Positions 48,684 through 62,559 are shown, counted from the first letter of the stretch. The stretch: DNA of 64,000 nucleotides from Nomia melanderi (GCF_051020985.1 NW_027475134.1:2046001-2110000); one strand, 5' to 3'. Notes: a model not told the origin generated them from the letters alone. A program made the numbers and translations.

Positions 48684-50233
48684 TGAGTTATCTGCAGGAG
48701 TCCCTGGCGCCTGAATCTGGGAAGCGGGAGCGTCCTCGGACCACCAGGGGCCGAGAAAACCACCGTCTCATGGGGCCGGACACCCAGAGTCAGGGGAAAA
48801 TCCAATATATATCTGGTGATATCTCGGGTGCTATTAGAGATAGCGCAATAAACCAAAGTGAATTATCTGCAGGAGGCCCTAGCGCATGAATCTGTGCAGC
48901 GGGAACGACCTCGGTCCACCAGGGGCCGAGAAAACCACCGTCTCATGGGGCTGGACACTCAGGGTGAGGGAAATATCCAATATATATCTGGTGATATCTC
49001 GGGTGCTGTTACAGATAGCGCAATAAATCAAAGTGAATTGTCTGTAGGAGGCCGTGGCGCATGAATCTGGGCAGCGGGAACGACCTCGGACCACCAGGGG
49101 CCGAGAAGACCACCGTCTCATGGGGCCGGCCACTCTGGGTCAGGGGAAAATCCAATATTTATCTGGTGATATCTCGGGTGCTATTAGAGATAGCGCAATA
49201 AGCCAAAGTGAATTATCTGCAGGAGGCCCTGGCGCATGAATCTGTGCAGCGGGAACGACCTCGGACCACCAGGGTCCGAGAAAACCACCGTCTCATGGGG
49301 CCGGGCACTCAGGGTCAGGGAAAAATCTAACATATATCTGGTGATATCTCGGGTGCTATTAGAGGTAGCGCAATTAACCAAAGTGAATTATCTGCAGGAG
49401 GCCCTGGCGCATGAATCTGTGCAGCGGGAACGACCTCGGATCACCAGGGTCCGAGAAAACCACCGTCTCATGGGGCCGGACACCCAGGGTCGGGGAAAAA
49501 TCCAATATGTATCCGTTGATATCTCGGGTGCTACTACAGATAGCGCAATGAATCAAAGTGCATTGTCTGTAGAAGGCCCAGGCGAATGAATCTGGGCAGC
49601 GGGAACGACCTCGGACCACCAGGGGCCGAGAAAACCACCGTCTCATGGGGCCGGACACTCAGGGTCGGGGAAAAATCCAATATATATCTGGTGATATCTC
49701 GGGTGCTATTACAGATAGCGCAATAAACCAAAGTGAATTATCTGCAGGAGGCCCTGGCGCATGAATCTGTGCAGCTGGAACGACCTCGCACCACCAGGGG
49801 CCGAGAAAACCACCGTCTCATGGGGCCGGACACTCAGGGTCAGGGGAAAATCCAGCATATATCTGGTGATATCTCGGGTGCTATTACAGATAGCCTAATA
49901 ACCCAAAGTGCATTGTCTGTAGGAGGCCCTGGCGCATGAATCTGGGCAGCGGGAACGACCTCGGACCACCAGGGACCGAGAAAATCACCGTCTCATGGAG
50001 CCGGACACCCAGGGTCAGGGAAAAATCCAATATATATCTGGTGATATCTCGGGTGCTATTACAGATAGCGCAATAAATCAATGTGCATTGTCTGTAGGAG
50101 GCCCAGGCGAATGAATCTGTGCAGCGGGAACGACCTCGGACCACCAGGGGCCGAGAAAACCACCGTCTCATGGGTCCGGACACTCAGGGTCAGGGGAAAA
50201 TCCAATATATATCTGGTGATATCTCGGGTGCTA

Positions 50234-52684
50234 TTACAGATAGCGCAATAAACCAAAGTGCATTGTCTGTAGGAGGCCCAGGCGAATGAATCTGGCCAGC
50301 AGGAACGACCTCCGACCACCAGGGGCCGAGAAAACCACCGTCTCATGGGGCCGGACACTCAGGGTCAGGGGAAAATCCAATATATATCTGGTGATATCTC
50401 GGGTGCTATTACAGATAGCCCAACAAATCAAAGTGCATTGTCTGTAGGAGGCCCTGCCGCATGAATCTGTGCAGCGGGAACGACCTCGGACCACCAGGGG
50501 CCGGGAAAACCACAGTCTCATGGGGCCGGACACTCAGGGTCAGGGGAAAATTCAATATATATCTGGTGATATCTCGGGTGCTATTAGAGATAGCGCAATA
50601 AACCAAAGTGCATTGTCTGTAGGAGGCCCTGGCGCATGCATCTGTGCAGCGGGAACGACCTCGGACCACCAGGGGCCAAGAAAACCACTGTCTCATGGCG
50701 CCGGACACTCAGGGTCAGGGAAAAATCAAATATATATCTGGAGAAATCACGGGTGCTATTAGAGATAGCGCAATAAACCAAAGTGAATTGTCTGCAGGAG
50801 GCCCTGGCGCATGCATCTGTGCAGCGGGAACGACCTCGGACCACCAGGGGCCGAGAAAACCACCGTCTCATGGGGCCGGACACTCAGGGTCAGGGAAAAA
50901 TCAAATATATATCTGGTGATATCTCGGGTGCTATTAGAGATAGCGCAATAAACCAAAGTGAATTATCTGCAGGAGGCCCTGGCGCATGAATCTGTGCAGC
51001 GGGAACGACCTCGGATCACCAGGGTCCGAGAAAACCACCGTCTCATGGGGCCGGACACCCAGGGTCGGGGAAAAATCCAAAATATATCTGGTGATATCTC
51101 GGGTGCTATTACAGATAGCGCAATAAACCAAAGTGCATTGTCTGTAGGAGGCCCTGGCGCATGAATCCGGGCAGCGGGAACGACGTCGGGCCACCAGGGG
51201 CCGAGAAAACCACCGACTCACGGGGCCGGACACTCAGGGTCAGGGGAAAATCCAATATATATTTGGTGATATCTCGGGTGCTATTACAGATAGCGCAATA
51301 AACCAAAGTGCATTGTCTGTAGGAGGCCGAGGCGCATGAATCTGGCCAGCGGGAACGACCTCGGACCACCAGGGGCCGAGAAAACCATCGTCTCATGGGT
51401 CCGGACACTCAGGGTCAGGGGAAAATCCAATATATATCTGGTGATATCTCGGGTGCTATTACAGATACCGCAATAAATCAAAGTGCATTGTCTGTAGGAG
51501 GCCCAGGCGAATGAATCTGGCCAGCAGGAACGACCTCCGACCACCAGGGGCCGAGAAAACCACCGTCTCATGGGGCCGGACACTCAGGGTCAGGGGAAAA
51601 TCCAATATATATCTGGTGATATCTCGGGTGCTATTACAGATAGCCCAACAAATCAAAGTGCATTGTCTGTAGGAGGCCCTGCCGCATGAATCTGTGCAGC
51701 GGGAACGACCTCGGACCACCAGGGGCCGGGAAAACCACAGTCTCATGGGGCCGGACACTCAGGGTCAGGGGAAAATTCAATATATATCTGGTGATATCTC
51801 GGGTGCTATTAGAGATAGCGCAATAAACCAAAGTGCATTGTCTGTAGGAGGCCCTGGCGCATGCATCTGTGCAGCGGGAACGACCTCGGTCCACCAGGGG
51901 CCAAGAAAACCACTGTCTCATGGCGCCGGACACTCAGGGTCAGGGAAAAATCAAATATATATCTGGAGAAATCACGGGTGCTATTAGAGATAGCGCAATA
52001 AACCAAAGTGAATTATTTGCAGGAGGCCCTGGCGCATGCATCTGTACAGCGGGAACGACCTCGGACCACCAGGGGACGAGAAAACCACCGTGTCATGGGG
52101 CCGGACACTCAGGGCCAGGGAAAAATCCAATATATATCTGGTGATATCTCGGGTGCTATTAGAGATGGCGCAATAAACCAAAGTGAATTGTCTGCAGGAG
52201 GCCCTGGCGCATGCATCTGTGCAGCGGGAACGACCTCGGACCACCAGGGGCCGAGAAAACCACCGTCTCATGGGGCCGGACACTCAGGGTCAGGGAAAAA
52301 TCAAATATATATCTGGTGATATCTCGGGTGCTATTAGAGATAGCGCAATAAACCAAAGTGAATTATCTGCAGGAGGCCCTGGCGCATGAATCTGTGCAGC
52401 GGGAACGACCTCGGATCACCAGGGTCCGAGAAAACCACCGTCTCATGGGGCCGGACACCCAGGGTCGGGGAAAAATCCAAAATATATCTGGTGATATCTC
52501 GGGTGCTATTACAGATAGCGCAATAAATCAAAGTGCATTGTCTGTAGGAGGCCCAGGCGAATGAATCTGGGCAGCGGGAACGACCTCGGACCACCAGGGG
52601 CCGAGAAAACCACCGTCTCATGGGGCCGGACATTCAGGGTCAGGGGAAAATCTAATATATATCTGGTGATATCTCGGGCGCTAT
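50234..52684. repeat. 7- and 8-monomer local repeat
   Basis: The stretch 50,234-50,740 matches 51,459-51,965 (lag 1,225). The stretch 50,790-51,110 matches 52,190-52,510 (lag 1,400). Markers are AGATAGCCCAACAAATC, CCTGCCGCATG, GGGCCGGGAAAACC, CATGGCGCCGG and ATCTGGAGAAATCACGGG. The second copy has one extra monomer (with ATTATTTGCAGG, GGGGACGAG and GTGTCATGGGG) near 52,010-52,185. Confidence 0.8.
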
Positions 52685-55600
52685 TAGAGATACCGCAATA
52701 AACCAAAGTGCATTGTCTGTAGGAGGCCCTGGCGCATGCATCTGTGCAGCGGGAACGACCTCGGACCACCAGGGGCCGGGAAAACCACAGTCTCATGGGG
52801 CCGGACACTCAGGGTCAGGGGAAAATTCAATATATATCTGGTGAAATCACGGGTGCTATTAGAGATAGCGCAATAAACCAAAGTGAATTATTTGCAGGAG
52901 GCCCTGGCGCATGCATCTGTGCAGCGTGAACGACCTCGGACCACCAGGGGACGAGAAAACCACCATCTCATGGGGCCGGACACTCAGGGTCAGGGAAAAA
53001 TCAAATATATATCTGGTGATATCTCGGGTGCTATTACAGATTGCGCAATAAATCAAAGTGCATTGTCTGTAGGAGGCCCAGGCGAATGAATCTGGGCAGC
53101 GGGAACGACATCGGACCACCAGGGGCCGAGAAAATCACCGTCTCTTGGGGCCGGACATTCAGGGTCAGGGGAAAATCCAATATATATCTGGTGATATCTC
53201 AGGTGCTATTAGAGATAGCGCAATAAACCAAAGTGAATTATCTGCAGGAGGCCCTGGCGCATGAATCTGTGCAGCGGGAACGACCTCGGACCACCGGGGG
53301 CCGAGAAGACCACCGTGTCATGGGGCCGGACACTCAGGGCCAGGGAAAAATCCAATATATATCTGGTGATATCTCGGGTGCTATTAGAGATGGCGCAATA
53401 AACCAAAGTGAATTATCTGCAGGAGGCCCTGGCGCATGCATCTGTGCAGCGGGAACGACCTCGGACCACCAGGGGCCGAGAAAACCACCGTCTCATGGGG
53501 CCGGACACTCAGGGTCAGGGAAAAATCAAATATATATCTGGTGATATCTCGGGTGCTATTAGAGATAGCGCAATAAACCAAAGTGAATTATCTGTAGGAG
53601 GCCCTGGCGCATGAATACGGGCAGCGGGAAGGACCTCCGACCACCAGGGGCCGAGAAAAACACCGACTCACGGGGCCGGACACTCAGGGTCAGGGAAAAA
53701 TCCAATATATATCTGGTGATATCTCGGGTGCTATTACAGATAGCGCAATAAATCAAAGTGCATTGTCTGTAGGAGGCACTGGCGAATGAATCTGTGCCGC
53801 AGGAACGACCTCGGACCACCAGTGGCCGAAAAAATTAAAGATATTCGGAATCCGTCACCCAAGGTCATGTAAAAATCCAGTATATATCTGGTGATATCTC
53901 GGGTGCTATTACAGATAGCGCAATAAACCAAAGCGCATTGTCTGTAGGAGGCCCTGGCGCATGAATCTGGGCAGCGGGAACGGCGTCGGACCACCAGGGG
54001 ACGAGAAAATCACCGTCTCATGGAGCCGGACACTCAGGGTCAGGGAAAAATCCAATATATATCTGGTGATATCTCGGGTGCTATTACAGATAGCGCAATA
54101 AACCAAAGTGCACTGTCTGTAGGAGGCCCTGGCGCATGAATCTGGGCAGCGGGAACGACCTCGGACCACCAGGAGCCGAGAAAATTACAGATATTCGGAA
54201 TCCGTCACCCAAGGTCATGTAAAAATCCAGCATATATCTGGTGATATCTCGGGTGCTATTACAGATAGCGCAATAAACCAAAGTGCATTGTCTGTAGGAG
54301 GCCCTGGCGCATGAATCTGGGCAGCAGGAACGACGTCGGACCACCAGGGGCCGAGGAAATCACCGTCTCATGGAGCCGGACACTCAGGGTCAGGGAAGAA
54401 TCCAATATATATCTGGTGATATCTCGGGTGCTATTACAGATAGCGCAATAAACAAAAGTGCATTGTCTGTAGGAGGCCCTTGCGAATGAATCTGTGCCGT
54501 AGGAACGACCTCGGACCACCAGTGGCCGAGAAAATTACAGATATTCGGAATCCGTCACCCAAGGTCATGTAAAAATCCAGCAAATATCTGGTGATATCTC
54601 GGGTGCTATTACAGATAGGGCAATAAATCAAAGTGCATTGTCTATTGGAGGCCCTGGGGCATGAATCTGGCCAGCGGGAACGACCTCGCACCACCAGGGG
54701 CCGAGAAAACCACAGTCTCATGGGGCCGGACACTCAGGGTCAGTGAAAAATCCAATATATATCTGGTGATATCTCGGGTGCTATTATATATAGCGCAACA
54801 AACCCAAGTGAGTTATCTGTAGGAGGCCCTGGCGCATGAATCTGTGCAGCGGGAACGACCTCGGACCACCAGGGGCCGAGAAAACCACCGTCTCATGGGG
54901 CCGGACACTCAGGGTCAGGGGAAAATCCAATATATATCTGGTGATATCTCGGGTGCTATTATATATAGCGCAACAAACCCAAGTGAGTTATCTGTAGGAG
55001 GCCCTGGCGCATGAATCTGTGCAGCGGGAACGACCTCGGACCACCAGGGGCCGAGAAAACCACCGTCCCCAGGGGCCGGACACTTAGCGTCAGTGAAATA
55101 TCCAATATATATCTGGTGATATCTCGGGTGCTATTACAGATAGCGCAATAAATCAAAGTGAATTATCTGCAGGAGGCCCTGGCGCATGAATCTGTGCAAC
55201 GGGAACGACCTCGGATCACCAGGGGCCGAAAAAACCACAGTCTCATGGGGCCGGACACTCAGGGTCAGGGAAAAATCCAATATATATCTGGTGATATCTT
55301 GAGTGCTGTTAGAGATAGCGCAATAAACCAAAGTGAATTATCTGCAGGAGGCCCTGGCGCAAGCATCTGTGCAGCGGGAACGACCTCGGACCGCCAGGGG
55401 CCGAGAAAACCACCGTCTCATGGGGCCGGACACTCAGGGTAAGGGAAAAATCCAATATATATCTGGTGATATCTCGGGTGCTATTACAGATAGCGCAATA
55501 AATCAAACTGCATTGTCTGTAGGAGGCCCTGGCGCATGAATCTGTGCAGCGGGAACGACCTCGGATCACCAGGGGCCGAGAAAACTACCGTCTCATGGGG

Positions 55601-56944
55601 CCGGACACTCAGGGTCAGGGCAAAATCCAATATATATCTGGTGATATCTCGGGTGCTATTAGAGATAGCGCAATAAACCAAAGTGTATTATCTGCAGGAG
55701 GCCCTGGCGCATGAATGTGTGCAGCGGGAACGACCTCGGACCACCAGGGGCCGAGAAAATCGCAGTCTCATGGGGCCGGACACTCAGGGTCAGTCCAAAA
55801 TCCAATACAAATCTGGTGATATCTCGGGCGCTATTAGATATAGCGCAATAAACCAAAGTGAATTATCTGCAGGAGGCCCTGGCGCATGAATCTGTGCAGC
55901 GGGAACGACCTCGGTCCACCAGGGGCCGAGAAAACCACCGTCTCATGGGGCTGGACACTCAGGGTGAGGGAAATATCCAATATATATCTGGTGATATCTC
56001 GGGTGCTATTACAGATAGCGCAATAAATCAAAGTGCATTGTCAGTAGGAGGCCGTGGCGCATGAATCTGGGCAGCGGGAACGACCTCGGACCACCAGGGG
56101 CCGAGAAGACCACCGTCTCATGGGGCCGGCCACTCAGGGTCAGGGGAAAATCCAATATATATCTGGTGATATCTCGGGTGCTATTAGAGATAGCGCAATA
56201 AGCCATAGGGAATTATCTGCAGGAGGCCCTGGCGCATGAATCTGTGCAGCGGGAACGACCTCGGACCACCAGGGGCCGAGAAAACCACCGTCTCATGGGG
56301 CCGGACACTCAGGGTCAGGGAAAAATCTAATATATATCTGGTGATATCTCGGGTGCTATTAGAGATAGCGCAATAAACCAAAGTGAATTATCTGCAGGAG
56401 GCCCTGGCGCATGAATCTGTGCAACGGGAACGACCTCGGACCACCAGGGGCCGAGAAAACCACAGTCTCATGGGGCCGGACACTCAGGGTCAGGGCAAAA
56501 TCCAATATATATCTGGTGATATCTCGGGTGCTATTACAGATAGCGCAATAAATCAAACTGCATTGTCTGTAGGAGGCCCTGGGGCATGAATCTGTGCAGC
56601 GGGAACGACCTCGGACCACCAGGGGCCGAGAAAACTACCGTCTCATGGGGCCGGACACTCAGGGTCAGGGAAAAATCCAATATATATCTGGTGATATCTC
56701 GGGTGCTATTATAGATAGCGCAATAAACCAAAGTGAGTTATCTGTAGGAGGCCCTGGCGCATGAACCTGTGCAGCGGGAGCGACCTCGGACCTCCAGGGG
56801 CCGAGAAAACCACCGTCCCGAGGGGCCGGACACTTAGGGTCAGTGAGAAATCCAATATATATCTGGTGATATCTCGGGTGCTATTGCAGATAGCGCAATA
56901 AATCAAAGTGAATTATCTGCAGGAGGCCCTGGCGCATGAATCTG
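51389..56944. repeat. Second copy of the 6.26-kb segment, lacking four monomers
   Basis: The three-monomer gap (525 bp) falls between about 53,665 and 53,729, and the one-monomer gap near 56,220-56,230. Both junctions are seamless and in phase. Scattered substitutions separate the copies, for example TGTACAG near 52,046, GCGTGAACG near 52,925, GCCGTAGG near 54,498 and TTAGCGTCAG near 55,086. Confidence 0.86.
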
Positions 56945-57126
56945 TGCAACGGGAACGACCTCGGACCACCAGGGGCCGAAAAAACCACAGTCTCATGGGG
57001 CCGGACACTCAGGGTCAGGGAAAAATCCAATATATATCTGGTGATATCTTGGGTGCTGTTAGAGATACCGCAATAAACCAAAGTGAATTATCTGCAGGAG
57101 GCCCTGGCGCATGAATCTGTGCAGCG

Positions 57127-57450
57127 AGAACGACCTCGGACCCGTAGGGGCCGAGAAAATCACCGTCTCATGGGGCCGGACAGTCAGGGTCAGGGAAAAA
57201 TCCTATATATATCTGGTGATATCTTGGGTACTATTAGAGATAGCGCAATAAATCAAAGTGCATTGTCTGTAGGAGGCCCTGGCGCATGAATCTGTGCAGC
57301 GGGAACGACCTCGGACCACCAGGGGCGAGACAACCACCGTCTCATGGGGCCGGACACTCAGGGTCAGGGAAAAATCCAATATATATCTGGTGATATCTCG
57401 GGTGCTATTACAGATAGCGCAATAAATCAAAGTGCATTACTTGTAGGAGG
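57127..57450. repeat. Region III-type patch at the end of region V
   Basis: CCCGTAGGGG, GACAGTCAGGG, CCTATATATATC, TCTTGGGT, the 174-bp AGGGGCGAGAC monomer and CATTACTTGTAGG follow one another as in 21,085-21,580 and 24,060-24,550, but with one monomer fewer. The neighbours on both sides are region V or VI types. Confidence 0.8.
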
Positions 57451-58649
57451 CCCTGGCGCATCAATCTGTGCAGCCGGAACGAACTCGGACCACCAGGGGC
57501 CGAGAAGACCACCGTCTCATGGGGCCGGCCACTCAGGGTCAGGGGAAAATCCAATATATATCTGGTGATATCTCGGGTGCTATTAGAGATAGCGCAATAA
57601 GCCAAAGGGAATTATCTGCAGGACGCCCTGGCGCATGCATCTGTGCAGCGGGAACGACCTAGGACCACCAGGGGCCGAGAAAACCACCGTCTCATGGGGC
57701 CGGACACTCAGGGTCAGGGAAAAATCCAGTATATATCTGGTGATATCTCGGCTGCTATTAGTGATAGCGCAATAAACCAAAGTGAATTGTCTGCAAGAGG
57801 CCCTGGTGCATGAATCTGTGCAGCGGGAACGACCTCGGATCACCAGGGGCCGAGAAAACCACCATCTCATGGGGCCGGACACTCAGGTTCAGGGGAAAAT
57901 CCAATATATATCTGGTGATATCTCGGGTGCTATTAGAGATAGCGCAATAAACCAAAGTGCATTGTCTGCAGGAAGCCCTGGCGCATGATTCTGTGCAGCG
58001 GGAACGACCTCGGACCACCAGGGGCCGAGAAAATCACCGTCTCATGGGGCCGGACTGTAAGGGTCAGGGAAAAACCCAATATATATCTGGTGATATCTCG
58101 GGTGCTATTACAGATAGCGCAATAAATCAAAGTGCATTGTCTGTAGGAGGCCCTGGCGCATGTATCTGTGCAGCGGGAACGACCTCGGACCACCAGGGGC
58201 CGACAAAATTGGTGATATTCGGAAACGATCACCCAAGGTCATGTAAAAATGCAGCATATATCTGGTGATATCTCGGGTGCTATTACAGATAGCGCAATAA
58301 ATCAAAGTGCATTGTCTGTAGGAGGCCCTGGCGCATGAATCTGTGCAGCGGAAACGACCTCGGACCACCAGGGGCCGAGAAAACCACAGTCTCATGGGGC
58401 CGGACACTCAAGGTCAGGGGAAAATCCAATATATATCTGGTGATATCTCGGGTGCTATTAGAGATAGCGCAATAAACCAAAGTCAATTATCTGCAGGAGG
58501 CCCTGGCGCATGAATCTGTGCAACGGGAACGACCTCGGACCACCTGGGGCCGAGAAAACCACAGTCTCATGGGGCCGGACACTCAGGGTCAGGGGAAAAT
58601 CCAATATATATCTGGTGATATCTCGGGTGCTATTACAGATAGCGCTATA

Positions 58650-60910
58650 AATCAAAGTGCATTGTCTGTAGGAGGCCCTGGCGCATGTATCTGTGCAACG
58701 GGAACGACCTCGGACCACCAGGGGCCGAGAAAACCACAGTCTCATGGGGCCGGACACTCAGGGTCGGGGAAAAATCGAATATACATCTGGTGATATCTCG
58801 GGTGCTATTAGAGATAGCGCAAAAAAACAAAGTGAATTATCTGCAGGAAGCCGTGGCGCATGATTCTGCGCAGGGGGAACGACCACGGACGACCAGGGTC
58901 CGAGAAAACCACCGTCTCATGGGGCCGGACACTCAGGGTCAGGGAAAAATCCATCATATATCTGGTGATATATCAGGTGCCATTACAGATAGCGCAATAA
59001 ACCAACGCGCATTGTCTGTAGGAGGCCATGGCGCATGAGTCTGTGCAGCGGGAACGACCTCGGACCACCAGGGGCCGAGAAAATCACCGTCTCATGGGGC
59101 CGGACTGTAAGGGTCAGGGAAAAACCCAATATATATCTGGTGATATCTCGGGTGCTATTAGAGATAGCGCAATAAACCAAAGTGAATTATCTGCAGGAGG
59201 CCCTGGCGCATGAATCTGTGCAACGGGAACGACCTCGGACCACCAGGGGCCGAGAAAATCACCGTCTCATGGGGCCGGACTGTAAGGGTCAGGGAAAAAC
59301 CCAATATATATCTGGTGATATCTAGGGTGCTATTAGAGATACCGCAATAAATCAAAGTGCATTGTCTGTAGGAGGCCCTGGCGGCTGAATCTGTGCAGCA
59401 GGAACGACCTCGGACCACCAGGGGCCGAGAAAATTAGTGATATTCGAAATCCGTCACCCATGGTCATGTAAAAATGCAGCATATATCTGGTGATATCTCG
59501 GGTGCTATTACAGATAGCGCAATAAATCAAAGTGCATTGTCTGTAGGAGGCCCTGGCGCATGTATCGGTGCAGCGGGAACGACCTCGGACCACCAGGAGC
59601 CGAGAAAATTAGTGATATTCGGAATCCGTCACCCAAGGTCATGTAAAAATGCAGCATATATCTGGTGATATCTCGGGTGCTATTACAGATAGCGCAATAA
59701 ATCAAAGTGCATTGTCTGTAGGAGGCCCTGGCGCATGAATCTGTGCAGCGGGAACGACCTCGGACCACCAGGGGCCGAGAAAACCACAGTCTCATGGGGC
59801 CGGACACTCAGGGTCGGGGGACAATCCAATATATATCTGGTGATATCTCGGGTGCTATTAGAGATAGCGCAATAAACCAAAGTGCATTATCTGCAGGAGG
59901 CCCTGCCGCATGAATCGGTGCAACGGGAACGACCTCGGACCACCAGGCGCCGAGAAAACCACAGTCTCATGGGGCCGGACACTCAGGGTCAGTGAAAAAT
60001 CCAATATATATCTGGTGATATCTCGGGTGCTATTAGTGATAGCGCAATAAACCAAAGTGAATTGTCTGCAAGAGGCCCTGGTGCATCAATCTGTGCAGCG
60101 GGAACGACCTCGGTCCACCAGGGGCCGAGAAAACCACCGTCTCATGGGGCTGGACACTCAGGGTGAGGGAAATATCCAATATATATCTGGTGATATCTCG
60201 GGTGCTATTACAGATAGCACAATAAATCAAAGTGCATTGTCAGTAGGAGGCCCTGGCGCATGAATCTGTGCAACGAGAACGACCTCGGACCACCAGGGGC
60301 CGAGAAAACCACAGTCTCATGGGGCCGGACACTCAGGGTCAGGGGAAAATGCAATATATATCTGGTGATATCTCGGGTGCTATTACAGATAGCGCAATAA
60401 ATCAAAGTGCATTGTCTGTAGGAGGCCCTGGCGCATGAATCTGTGCAGCGGAAACGACCTCGGACCACCAGGGGCCGAGAAAACCACAGTCTCATGGGGC
60501 CGGACACTGAAGGTCAGGGGAAAATCCAATATATATCTGGTGATATCTCGGGTGCTATTACAGATAGCGCAATCAACCAACGCGCATTGTCTGTAGGAGG
60601 CCCTGGCGCATGTATCTGTGCAGCGGGAACGACCTCGGACCGCCAGGGGCCGAGAAAACCACCGTCTCATGGGGCCGGACACTCAGGGTCGGGGAAAAAT
60701 CGAATATACATCTGGTGATATCTCGGGTGCTATTAGAGATAGCGCAAAAAACCAAAGTGAATTATCTGCAGGAAGCCGTGGCGCATGATTCTGCGCAGCG
60801 GGAACGACCACGGACGACCAGGGTCCGAGAAAACCACCGTCGCATGGGGCCGGACACTCAGGGTCAGGGAAAAATCCATCATATATCTGGTGATATATCA
60901 GGTGCCATTA
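58650..60910. repeat. 11-monomer (1,925 bp) local repeat
   Basis: The stretch 58,650-58,985 matches 60,575-60,910. Both have GTATCTG, GGTCGGGGAAAAATCG, ATATACATCTGG, GCGCAAAAAA or GCGCAAAAAAC, GCAGGAAGCCGTGGCGC, GACCACGGACGACC, CCATCATATATC and TATATCAGGTGCC. The last two markers recur near 62,275, 1,400 bp further on. Confidence 0.78.
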
Positions 60911-60992
60911 GAGATAGCGCGATAAATCAAAGTGCATTGTCTGCAGGAGGCCCTGACGCATGAATCTGTGCAGCGGGAACGACCTCGGACCC

Positions 60993-61342
60993 CCAGGGGC
61001 CGAGAAAACCACAGTCACATGGGGCCGTGAACTCAGGGTCAGGCAAAAATCCAATATATATCTGGTGATATCTCGGGTGCTATTACAGATAGCGCAATAA
61101 ACCAACGCGCATTGTCTGTAGGAGGCCATGGCGCATGAATCTGTGCAGCGGGAACGACCTCGGACCACCAGGGGCCGAGAAAACCACAGTCACATGGGGC
61201 CGTGAACTCAGGGTCAGGCAAAAATCCAATATATATCTGGTGATATCTCGGGTGCTATTACAGATAGCGCAATAAACCAACGCGCATTGTCTGTAGGAGG
61301 CCATGGCGCATGAAACTGTGCAGCGGGAACGACCTCGGACCA
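60993..61342. repeat. Exact tandem duplication of one monomer
   Basis: From 60,993 to about 61,137 every base equals the base 175 positions later. The pair carries rare markers: CAGTCACATGGGGCC, GTGAACTCAGG, TCAGGCAAAAATCC, AACCAACGCGC and GGCCATGGCGC. The repeat ends with a private change (GAAACTG near 61,313). A relative of the monomer is at about 62,415-62,540. Confidence 0.85.
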
Positions 61343-62559
61343 CCAGGGGCCGATAAAACGACCATCTCATGGGGCCGGACTCTCATGGTCAGGGAAAAAT
61401 CCAATATATATCTGGTGATATCTCGGGTGCTATTAGAGATAGCGCAATAAACCAAAGCGAATTATCTGCAGGAGGCCCTGGCGCATGAATCTGTGCAACG
61501 GGAACGACCTCGGACCACCAGGGGCCGAGAAAACCACAGTCTCATGGGGCCGGACACTCAGGGTCAGGGCAAAATCCAATATATATCTGGTGATATCTCG
61601 GGTGCTATTAGAGATAGCGCAATAAACCAAAGTGAATTATCTGCAGGAGGCCCTGGCGCATGAATGTGTGCAGCGGGAACGACCTCGGACCACCAGGGGC
61701 CGAGAAAACCGCAGTCTCATGGGGCCGGACACTCAGGGTCAGGGAAAAATCCAATATATATCTGGTGATATCTCGGGCGCTATTAGAGATAGCGCAATAA
61801 ACCAAAGTGAATTATCTGCAGGAGGCCCTGGCGCATGAATCTGTGCAGCGGGAACGCCCTCGGTCCACCAGGGGCCGAGAAAACCACCGTCTCATGGGGC
61901 TGGACACTCAGGGTGAGGGAAATATCCAATATATATCTGGTGATATCTCGGGTGCTATTACAGATAGCACAATAAATCAAAGTGCATTGTCAGTAGGAGG
62001 CCGTGGCGCATGAATCTGGGCAGCGGGAACGACCTCGGACCACCAGGGGCCGAGAAGACCACCGTGTCATGGGGCCAGCCACTCAGGGTCAGGGGAAAAT
62101 CCAATATATATCTGGTGGTATCTCGGGTGCTATTAGAGATAGCGCAATAAGCCAAAGGGAATTGTCTGCAGGAGGACCTGGCGCATGCATCTGTGCAGCG
62201 GGAACGACCTAGGACCACCAGGGGCCGAGAAAACCACCGTCTCATGGGGCCGGACACTCAGGGTCAGGGAAAAATCCATCATATATCTGGTGATATATCA
62301 GGTGCCATTAGAGATAGCGCGATAAATCAAAGTGCATTGTCTGCAGGAGGCCCTGACGCATGAATCTGTGCAGCGGGAACGACCTCGGACCACCAGGGGC
62401 CGAGAAAACCACAGTCACATGGTGCCGAGAAATCAGGGTCAGGCAAAAATCCAATATATATCTGGTGATATCTCGGGTGCTATTACAGATAGCGCAATAA
62501 ACCAACGCGCATTGTCTGTAGGAGGCCATGGCGCATGAATCTGTGCAGCGGGAACGACC

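Larger units (their letters stand above)
42461..54564. repeat. Divergent central box, TTACAG lineage in region V: eight copies
   Basis: Starts are 42,461, 42,811 (TTAAAG), 43,161, 43,511, 46,836 (TTAAAG), 53,835 (TTAAAG), 54,185 and 54,535. Seven of the eight are carried by the duplicated blocks. The copy at 46,836 stands alone between them and resembles 42,811 and 53,835. There are none between 46,865 and 53,834. Confidence 0.88.
39840..57744. repeat. Region V: large duplicated blocks sharing monomers with region IV
   Basis: A segment of about 6.2 kb at 39,840-46,095 recurs at 51,389-56,944. Its left part also contains a second copy of 37,541-39,736 from the end of region IV. The stretch 46,096-51,388 between the two copies is made of the same monomer types in a different order, with short 7- and 8-monomer periodicities near 50-52 kb. 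Net 1-bp losses occur near 48,681 and 57,326. Confidence 0.78.
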
